Assembly: GCA_947480465.1 (NCBI GenBank)
Contig: CANKCT010000018.1
Span: 1-9,603 of the forward strand
Reading direction: 5' to 3'
Length of the DNA stretch: 9,603 bases
From: Actinomycetota bacterium
Lineage (GTDB): Bacteria > Actinomycetota > Actinomycetes > Nanopelagicales > Nanopelagicaceae
The notes under the pieces are model-generated. The model searched no databases and was not told the origin of the DNA. It was given only the letters and a program-made list of their open reading frames with translations. Below are positions 1-5,534 of this stretch, one piece after another. Both the position numbers and the translations under genes were made by a program. Within the stretch, counting starts at the first letter, position 1. The number at the start of each line of letters is the position of its first letter.

Positions 1-1190
1 AAGCACTAGCCGATGCCTTTTCTGCGGGTGTTACTTCAACTGGTTTTGATGTAATACGTATCGGTCTTGCATCGACAGACTTAATGTACTTTGCATCTGG
101 AAAGTTAGGTCTACCGGGCGCAATGTTTACCGCAAGCCATAATCCGGCGGCGTATAACGGCATAAAGCTCTGTTATAGCAGTGCACGTCCGATCGGAAAA
201 GAGTCTGGTCTTCAAGTGATTGAGAGCTTCGTACGTCAAGGTTCTCCGCTTGAAATTCGATCTATTGGAATTGAAACAGAGCGTGACATGCTTGGGGAGT
301 ATGTCGAACACTTACTAACGCTTGTAGATCTATCAGCGATTCGCCCGTTGACCATCGTCATTGATGCCGGAAATGGAATGGCTGGACATACAGCACCAGC
401 TATCTTCTCTCGATTGAACTGCACAGTTATTCCTATGTACTTTGAACTCGATGGTAATTTCCCGAATCATGAAGCTAATCCTATTGATCCAGCAAACCTT
501 CGTGACTTACAGCGTGCGGTAAAAAAACATAAAGCTGATTTAGGTTTAGCATTTGATGGTGATGCTGATAGATGTTTTTTAGTAGATGAAAATGGCAACA
601 CAATAAATCCATCTGATCTCACGTCCTTAATTGCTCACCGCGAACTAATCAAATATCCAGGTTCAACTATTATTTATAATTTAATTTCATCGCGCGCAGT
701 TTTGGAAGTCGTTCAAGAAAATGGCGGAACTGGTTTACGCTCTCGAGTCGGACACTCCTACATTAAAGCCATGATGGCTGAAAGCGGCGCGGTCTTTGGG
801 GGAGAGCATTCAGGACATTTTTACTTTAAAGACTTTTGGCGCGCCGACTCTGGAGCTTTAGCTGCCTTGCATGCAATTGCTGCTCTTGGTGAATCAAATA
901 AAACGATGTCAAAAATACTTGCGCCGTATCAACGTTATGTTTCAAGTGGCGAGATTAATTCGTCTGTTGAGGATGCGGCTTCAGCGACAACACTTATCGA
1001 AGCGAAATTTTCGGCGCGTGCGGGGGTGGAAATTGACCACCTCGATGGCCTCAGTGTCATTGGCGATTCTTGGTGGTTCAATGTGAGGCCTTCGAACACC
1101 GAGCCTTTGCTGCGCCTCAACGTTGAGGCTAAAACTGCCGCGGCGATGAGCAAGTTGCGTGATGAGGTTCTCTCCCTCATCCAGTCCTAG
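1..1190 (+). CDS. manB: Phosphomannomutase/phosphoglucomutase, 5'-truncated by the window edge
   Basis: This enzyme of the alpha-D-phosphohexomutase family interconverts the 1- and 6-phosphates of mannose or glucose in the cytoplasm, feeding GDP-mannose or glycan synthesis. The reading frame is open from base 3, so the Met at 84 is internal and the true start lies upstream; 395 codons are visible. All four family signatures are seen: the phosphoserine loop TASHNP (catalytic Ser codon at 135-137), the metal loop DGDADR (555-572), the sugar-specificity loop GEHSGHFYF (801-827) and the C-terminal phosphate-binding loop RPSNTEP (1086-1106). Against a usual length of about 450-465 residues, some 55-70 N-terminal residues are missing. 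The GEHSGH loop fits PMM/PGM-type enzymes rather than phosphoglucosamine mutase. In Mycobacterium manB also lies a few genes from sahH, which supports the symbol, but mannose versus glucose preference cannot be read from the sequence. Confidence 0.93.
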   Translation, partial: ALADAFSAGVTSTGFDVIRIGLASTDLMYFASGKLGLPGAMFTASHNPAAYNGIKLCYSSARPIGKESGLQVIESFVRQGSPLEIRSIGIETERDMLGEYVEHLLTLVDLSAIRPLTIVIDAGNGMAGHTAPAIFSRLNCTVIPMYFELDGNFPNHEANPIDPANLRDLQRAVKKHKADLGLAFDGDADRCFLVDENGNTINPSDLTSLIAHRELIKYPGSTIIYNLISSRAVLEVVQENGGTGLRSRVGHSYIKAMMAESGAVFGGEHSGHFYFKDFWRADSGALAALHAIAALGESNKTMSKILAPYQRYVSSGEINSSVEDAASATTLIEAKFSARAGVEIDHLDGLSVIGDSWWFNVRPSNTEPLLRLNVEAKTAAAMSKLRDEVLSLIQS

Positions 1191-1209
1191 TTCAGCGTCT
1201 CATTACTCG

Positions 1210-1238
1210 CTTTTCCTCATGGGGCAGTAACCTAGCCT
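1210..1238 (+). promoter_or_regulatory. Probable promoter of the ahcY-mtrA-mtrB operon
   Basis: In the 78-base gap after manB, TAGCCT at 1233-1238 fits the actinobacterial -10 pattern TAnnnT. The -35 region near 1210-1216 is poor (CTTTTCC), as is common in these bacteria. The inferred transcription start, about 1244-1246, would leave a leader of roughly 24 nt containing a Shine-Dalgarno site. The same CTAGCCT string recurs before comF, which supports its role. It is a prediction from motif and position only. Confidence 0.45.
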
Positions 1239-1256
1239 CTTACAGCGTCGTCTCTA

Positions 1257-1262
1257 AAGGAG
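1257..1262 (+). promoter_or_regulatory. Ribosome binding site deciding the GTG start of ahcY
   Basis: AAGGAG lies 6 nt before the GTG at 1269. The next in-frame ATG or GTG candidates lack such a site, so this fixes the non-ATG start. Confidence 0.75.
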
Positions 1263-1268
1263 CTTTTT

Positions 1269-2555
1269 GTGAACTCACCGGTTACTTCCACTCTTCCCCG
1301 TCATGACATTGCAGATGCATCTCTTGCTGCGCAGGGCCGAAAGCGGATTGAGTGGGCTGAGCGAAATATGCCTGTACTTGCCCAGATTCGTGAGCGTTTT
1401 GAAAAGTCACAACCCTTTGCAGGAGTCCGCATTGCTGCTTGCATGCACGTGACAACTGAGACTGCAAACCTTATGCGTGTGTTGAAAGCTGGCGGCGCTG
1501 ATATCGCGCTGTGTGCCTCAAATCCACTTTCAACTCAAGATGACACTGCTGCAGCCCTTGTTCACGAATTTGGAATCTCTGTATTTGCGCGCAATGCGGT
1601 AGACCGCGATGGATATTACACACACATTAACGCAGCTCTTGACATTGCACCTCACCAAGTATTCGATGATGGTTGTGATCTTGTGAATACACTGCACACT
1701 ACTCGTAGAGAATTGATTGCAAACATAGCTGGAGGCTGTGAAGAAACAACTACGGGTGTAATCCGACTAAATCAGATGGCAAAAGATGGCGCGTTAGAAT
1801 TTCCAATGATTGCTGTGAATGACACTGATACAAAACATATGTTTGATAATCGCTACGGCACTGGTCAATCAACTCTTGATGCAGTTTTTCGCGCAACAAA
1901 CTTCTTGCTTGCAGGTCGCATAGTTGTTGTTGCTGGCTTCGGGTACTGCGGTAAAGGTGTTGCAGAACGTGCAAAAGGTATGGGCGCTGATGTAATCATT
2001 ACTGAAATTGATCCAACTAAAGCGCTAGATGCAATGATGCAAGGTTTTCGCGTTATGCCCATGATTGATGCTGCAAAAGTTGGAGATGTATTTATTACTG
2101 TCACAGGTAATCGCGATGTCCTGCGCGATGAGCATTTTGCTGTAATGAAGGATGGCGTGATTATGGCTAATTCAGGGCACTTTGACATAGAAATTGATGT
2201 GGCTTGGCTAGAACAAAATGCAAAAGTTAAGAATGCCAAGATGCGTCACCAGACTGATGAGTACGTACTTGCTGATGGACGACGCCTCCTACTTCTCGCT
2301 GAAGGTCGCTTAGTAAACCTTGGGGCTGCTGAAGGTCATCCAGCTTCGGTTATGGATATGTCTTTCTCAGATCAAGCTCTAACTGCTGAGTATTTAGTCA
2401 ATGAAGCTAAGAATTTGAAGCCAGGTGTGCACGAAGTTCCAACTTACATTGACAAGGAAGTTGCAAGTCTTAAGCTCAAGAGCATGGGTGGACTCATCGA
2501 TCTTTTAACGCCTGCCCAAGACATGTATTTGAACTCGTGGGAGCACGGTAGCTAA
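1269..2555 (+). CDS. ahcY: S-adenosylhomocysteine hydrolase (adenosylhomocysteinase), short form
   Basis: This cytoplasmic NAD-dependent enzyme splits S-adenosylhomocysteine into adenosine and homocysteine, relieving product inhibition of methyltransferases and returning homocysteine to the methionine cycle. The 428 residues contain the substrate-domain motifs HVTTETANLMR (His60), DDGCDL (Asp134), EETTTGV (Glu159) and the run with Lys189, Asp193 and Asn194, equivalent to the catalytic Lys/Asp/Asn of known enzymes. The NAD Rossmann loop GFGYCGKG follows at about 223-230, with acidic Glu246 ending the second strand, then NSGHFDIEID. It is much shorter than the mycobacterial enzyme (about 495 residues): it lacks the roughly 40-residue insertion and the C-terminal KPDHYRY tail, ending instead in WEHGS, as in the short archaeal/thermophile-type clade. 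GTG start with a strong upstream ribosome site. Its TAA overlaps the mtrA ATG by one base, suggesting co-transcription and coupled translation. Confidence 0.96.
   Translation: MNSPVTSTLPRHDIADASLAAQGRKRIEWAERNMPVLAQIRERFEKSQPFAGVRIAACMHVTTETANLMRVLKAGGADIALCASNPLSTQDDTAAALVHEFGISVFARNAVDRDGYYTHINAALDIAPHQVFDDGCDLVNTLHTTRRELIANIAGGCEETTTGVIRLNQMAKDGALEFPMIAVNDTDTKHMFDNRYGTGQSTLDAVFRATNFLLAGRIVVVAGFGYCGKGVAERAKGMGADVIITEIDPTKALDAMMQGFRVMPMIDAAKVGDVFITVTGNRDVLRDEHFAVMKDGVIMANSGHFDIEIDVAWLEQNAKVKNAKMRHQTDEYVLADGRRLLLLAEGRLVNLGAAEGHPASVMDMSFSDQALTAEYLVNEAKNLKPGVHEVPTYIDKEVASLKLKSMGGLIDLLTPAQDMYLNSWEHGS
2539..2543 (+). promoter_or_regulatory. Ribosome binding site of mtrA inside the ahcY 3' end
   Basis: GGGAG lies 11 nt before the mtrA ATG, inside the last codons of ahcY. 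The spacing is a little long, and re-initiation at the TAATG stop/start overlap probably contributes. Confidence 0.4.
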
Positions 2556-3241
2556 TGACATTGGTTATGGTTGTCGATGACGACCAAGACCTTTCAGAAA
2601 TGCTCGGAATAGTTTTAACCGGAGCAGGAATTGATGTTGACCTCGTGAGTCGCGGAGATGAGGCTCTGGAAGTTTTTCGAAACAATCCACCAGACTTAGT
2701 TTTACTAGATGTCATGTTGCCAGGTCTTGATGGAATTGAAGTCTGCAGATTGATTCGCGCAGAATCTATGGTGCCCATCATCATGCTGAGTGCAAAAAGT
2801 GATTCATTCGACGTAGTGCGCGGCCTAGAGGCGGGTGCAGATGATTACATTGTTAAGCCATTTAAGCATCCATCTGAATTAGTTGCACGAATTCGAACAA
2901 GATTGCGCCGCACCAATACTGACATTTCAGGACTCTTAACTATTGGAGATCTTGCAATCGATGTTACTGCACATCAAGTATTAAGAGCTGGCAAACAGAT
3001 TGCATTGACTCGTCTTGAATTCGATTTGCTTGTTGCGTTAGCAAAAGAGCCTGGCCGTGTTTTTTCGCGTGATGCATTGCTCACCGAAGTTTGGGGCTAC
3101 CGCCATTCAACTGATACCCGCTTAGTGAACGTTCATGTGCAAAGATTGCGTGCAAAAATTGAGCACGATGCGGAACGGCCAGAAATCGTAGTAACTGTCC
3201 GTGGTGTTGGCTATAAAGCAGGAGTGATGGGCGGTTCCTAA
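2555..3241 (+). CDS. mtrA: Two-component response regulator MtrA (OmpR/PhoB family)
   Basis: This is a DNA-binding response regulator that, in actinobacteria, controls cell-wall, division and osmotic-response genes after phosphorylation by MtrB. The 228 residues contain an N-terminal receiver domain (about 1-120) with acidic pocket Asp8/Asp9, phospho-acceptor Asp52 in LLDVMLPGLDG, switch Ser79, and Tyr98/Lys101 in DDYIVKPF. A winged-helix output domain follows (about 130-222), with the near-invariant MtrA stretches TRLEFDLLVALA, VWGYRH, TRLVNVHVQRLRAK and VRGVGYKAG. These match mycobacterial MtrA far better than PhoB or RegX3 relatives. Position between ahcY and a histidine kinase matches the conserved locus, except that thymidylate kinase (tmk), which separates sahH and mtrA in Mycobacterium, is absent. 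It overlaps ahcY by one base and precedes mtrB by three, so all three are probably one transcript. Confidence 0.95.
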   Translation: MTLVMVVDDDQDLSEMLGIVLTGAGIDVDLVSRGDEALEVFRNNPPDLVLLDVMLPGLDGIEVCRLIRAESMVPIIMLSAKSDSFDVVRGLEAGADDYIVKPFKHPSELVARIRTRLRRTNTDISGLLTIGDLAIDVTAHQVLRAGKQIALTRLEFDLLVALAKEPGRVFSRDALLTEVWGYRHSTDTRLVNVHVQRLRAKIEHDAERPEIVVTVRGVGYKAGVMGGS

Positions 3242-3244
3242 ATA

Positions 3245-4795
3245 GTGAACCCGGTCTTGTTTAGATTCCGCAACTCCCTTGCTCTAAAGGTAATTCTCTC
3301 GACCGTTCTACTTTCCGTTGCCGTCATTTATTTCGCGGGTTCAGCCTTGAATTCTCAGCTATCGGCTGGAATTAAGAAAGTTAATCTCCAATCTTCAATT
3401 GTTGAAGCACGTTCAACAATTTTTAGCGCTCAATATCGCTTGTTGTTAGTACAAGGTGATAAGGATGTTGCAGTAAGAAAAGTTATCAGTGACGTAATCT
3501 CATCAGCTACATCTCTCACCTCTAATGAAAACGCTCGGGAGGTTGTTTTTCTAAGAAGTCCTGGTAACACGATGCAAAATGATTATGAAATTACTTCAAA
3601 TCTTGTTGACCCAATTTCAATTCCTGAATTCTTGAGTTCAAAAGTGCGCAAAAGTTCGGATATCGGAGTTAGTTACGTAAATATCCGATACATAAGTGGC
3701 TTAGAGATTCCAGGACTTGCTATAGGCCAGAAGATATCAATTCCTAATGCAGGACAATATGAGATGTATATGCTTTTTTCATTAGCAAATCAAAATATCA
3801 CTTTAAGTTTAATCCAAAGGTACTTATTTCTTACAGGAATTTCTCTTATTCTTCTCATTGGTTTAATTACGTGGCTGGTTATCAGACAAGTAGTACGACC
3901 GGTTCGGCATGCTGCACTAATAGCAACTCAGTTCACGTCAGGTAACTTCTCAGAGCGTTTGGAAGTTCGCTCTCAAGATGAGATTGCCATGTTAGGTACA
4001 GCATTTAATGAGATGGCTGAGTCGCTTGAGCAACAGTTTGCAAGACTTCAAAACCTTTCTCGGGTGCAACAAAGATTCGTTTCAGATGTTTCACATGAAT
4101 TACGCACGCCACTAACTACTTTACGTATGGCATCAGAAGTAATCTTTTCTGCCCGCGAAGGATTTGACCCAATAGTTGCTCGGAGTGCAGAACTTATGAT
4201 TGCGCAGCTAGATCGCTTCGAGCGCCTACTTGAAGATTTGCTCGAAATTAGCCGTTTTGATGCAGAAGTTGCAGTCCTTGATGCCATTGATTTTGACGTG
4301 GTTGCGCTGGCACGACAATGCGCCGATGATTTATCCCTTGTAGCTAAAGAAAAGTCTACAGAACTTCGTATTTACTCAATTGCTGATTCGGTGAATATCC
4401 GAGGAGACATTCGTCGCGTAGCTCGAATATTGCGAAACCTCTTTTCGAATGCAATTGATCACGCTGAGGAAAAACCTATTGCAATAACAATCATCGCCAG
4501 TGAGGAAGATGTAGCGATTGGAGTTCGAGATTTCGGAATTGGTCTTGATGAGTCAACGTTGTATCGTGTTTTCGATCGATTTTGGCGTGCCGACCCGTCG
4601 CGTTCAAGAACTAGAGGGGGTACAGGTCTCGGACTCTCAATCGCACTTGAGGATGCCCGATTACATAATGGAGAGTTGGAAGCATGGGGCCGCCCTGGTA
4701 AAGGTGCGCATTTTGTTGTGACGCTTCCACGTGAAGCGGGCGCTGGGATTAGTTCACGGTTGATAAAGCTTCAGCCCGATGATTACCGAGCTTAG
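3245..4795 (+). CDS. mtrB: Sensor histidine kinase MtrB
   Basis: This is the membrane-bound partner kinase of MtrA. Order of parts in 516 residues: first membrane helix about 13-35, an extracellular sensor region about 36-190, second membrane helix about 193-214, HAMP linker about 215-268, dimerisation/phospho-acceptor domain with His284 in FVSDVSHELRTPL, then the HATPase domain with N box (Asn402 in LFSNAIDHA), G1 box DFGIG (429-433), F box FDRFWR (443-448) and G2 box GGTGLGLSI (458-466). All catalytic motifs are intact. The GTG start three bases after mtrA has only a weak ribosome site, consistent with coupled translation. The extracellular domain is full-sized, so sensing is probably retained. 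The gene is not followed by lpqB, whose lipoprotein product is the usual MtrB accessory factor. Only the identity as MtrB rather than another kinase depends on context, and the context is strong. Confidence 0.94.
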   Translation: MNPVLFRFRNSLALKVILSTVLLSVAVIYFAGSALNSQLSAGIKKVNLQSSIVEARSTIFSAQYRLLLVQGDKDVAVRKVISDVISSATSLTSNENAREVVFLRSPGNTMQNDYEITSNLVDPISIPEFLSSKVRKSSDIGVSYVNIRYISGLEIPGLAIGQKISIPNAGQYEMYMLFSLANQNITLSLIQRYLFLTGISLILLIGLITWLVIRQVVRPVRHAALIATQFTSGNFSERLEVRSQDEIAMLGTAFNEMAESLEQQFARLQNLSRVQQRFVSDVSHELRTPLTTLRMASEVIFSAREGFDPIVARSAELMIAQLDRFERLLEDLLEISRFDAEVAVLDAIDFDVVALARQCADDLSLVAKEKSTELRIYSIADSVNIRGDIRRVARILRNLFSNAIDHAEEKPIAITIIASEEDVAIGVRDFGIGLDESTLYRVFDRFWRADPSRSRTRGGTGLGLSIALEDARLHNGELEAWGRPGKGAHFVVTLPREAGAGISSRLIKLQPDDYRA

Positions 4796-4810
4796 TTTCC
4801 ACAGTTAGTC

Positions 4811-4837
4811 TTGTTCCCTTCTTAAAACTTCTAGCCT
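4811..4837 (+). promoter_or_regulatory. Probable leaderless promoter of comF
   Basis: TAGCCT at 4832-4837 ends 6 nt before the comF ATG at 4844, so transcription would start at or next to the A of the start codon. A TTGTTC at 4811-4816 could serve as -35, with a short 15-nt spacer. No Shine-Dalgarno sequence is present before the ATG, which fits a leaderless mRNA, a common class in actinobacteria. The same CTAGCCT string occurs before ahcY. Confidence 0.55.
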
Positions 4838-4843
4838 TAGTGC

Positions 4844-5479
4844 ATGACCATTATTGAAGAGCTAAGCCAATTAATTTTTCCGACTCGATGTTTTGGTTGC
4901 AATGCTTTTGGTGTAACAATTTGTGCTCTCTGTCAAAATGAGTGGAAGCCTGGCTACTATCTGACACATATTTCGAATGTGAATGTTCATTCCTCGATTC
5001 TCTATTCGGCAACAGCAAGCAGAGTTATCTTGGCTGCAAAAGAAAATGGTTTAAAAGCAGCGGATCACCTCATCATGGAAGCGATCGCACATGCGATAAG
5101 AAAAGGTGAGTTCTTGAATCAAAGTGTTCGCTTGGTTCCAATTCCATCTTCACCAACGGCTCGACGAAGACGGGGTCGTAGTTTTATGGTTGACATAACC
5201 CAAAAAGTCGGATTAAAAACCGGGCTCCCAGTTATAAATGCTCTGGAGTTAGGGAGAAAAGTGCGTGACCAGAGCGGATTGAAAGCCAGCCAACGCTCAT
5301 TGAATATGGAGGGTGCATTTGCTATTGCCCGGGGTATCTATCCCATAGGCAAAGTGATTCTCGTTGATGATGTTGTGACGACAGGCGCTACCTTGAGGGA
5401 GGCTGCTAGAGCCCTCAGCGGCGAAGGCTTTCACGTTATTGGCTCAGTTACCGCTTGCGTGGCCCAACCTCTACGATAG
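4844..5479 (+). CDS. comF: ComF family phosphoribosyltransferase-like protein
   Basis: ComF proteins join a short zinc-binding N-terminus to a type I phosphoribosyltransferase fold. In naturally competent bacteria they are needed for DNA uptake, but in actinobacteria the exact reaction and role are unclear. The 211 residues show paired cysteines Cys16/Cys19 and Cys27/Cys30 (RCFGC then CALC), a central VPIPSSPTARRRRGRS loop (about 98-113), the QSGLKASQRSLNMEGAF segment typical of ComF, and the PRPP-binding loop VDDVVTTGAT (174-183). The ATG start has no ribosome site but sits just behind a -10 element, suggesting leaderless expression. The neighbourhood mtrB-comF-secA is conserved in actinobacteria; the hpf gene usually next to it is missing. 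Family assignment is firm. A competence role is not shown here, as no other com gene is in the window. Confidence 0.92.
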   Translation: MTIIEELSQLIFPTRCFGCNAFGVTICALCQNEWKPGYYLTHISNVNVHSSILYSATASRVILAAKENGLKAADHLIMEAIAHAIRKGEFLNQSVRLVPIPSSPTARRRRGRSFMVDITQKVGLKTGLPVINALELGRKVRDQSGLKASQRSLNMEGAFAIARGIYPIGKVILVDDVVTTGATLREAARALSGEGFHVIGSVTACVAQPLR

Positions 5480-5495
5480 GAGGGTTGATTCAGCT

Positions 5496-5534
5496 ATGAA
5501 GTGCGAGAGGTCCAGCGATGCCAGCGTTTTTTGA
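5496..5534 (+). other. Possible 12-codon leader ORF before and overlapping secA
   Basis: An unusually strong AGGAGGG (5478-5484), overlapping the comF stop codon, is placed 11 nt before an ATG at 5496 that opens the 12-codon frame [12 protein letters not shown] ending in TGA at 5532-5534. The frame differs from secA and overlaps its first 17 bases. It could be a leader peptide that couples or tunes secA translation, a relic of the hpf gene normally found here, or chance. There is no homology to judge by. Confidence 0.25.
5505..5510 (+). promoter_or_regulatory. Ribosome binding site of secA
   Basis: GAGAGG lies 7 nt before the ATG at 5518. An in-frame TGA at 5497-5499 and the lack of a start codon between it and 5518 rule out a longer N-terminus. 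Confidence 0.6.

Noticed and set aside
84..86. ATG at 84 as the start of the first gene
   Set aside because: The frame is open to base 3 and encodes family-typical sequence (GLASTDLMYFA) before the phosphoserine loop, so this Met is internal.
1191..1268. SAH-responsive riboswitch before ahcY
   Set aside because: The leader after the probable -10 is only about 24 nt, and no paired stems of that aptamer are visible.
1865..2239. 124-codon minus-strand frame opposite ahcY
   Set aside because: It lies entirely antisense to a clearly conserved gene, and its composition follows that gene's codon pattern. No domain is recognisable.
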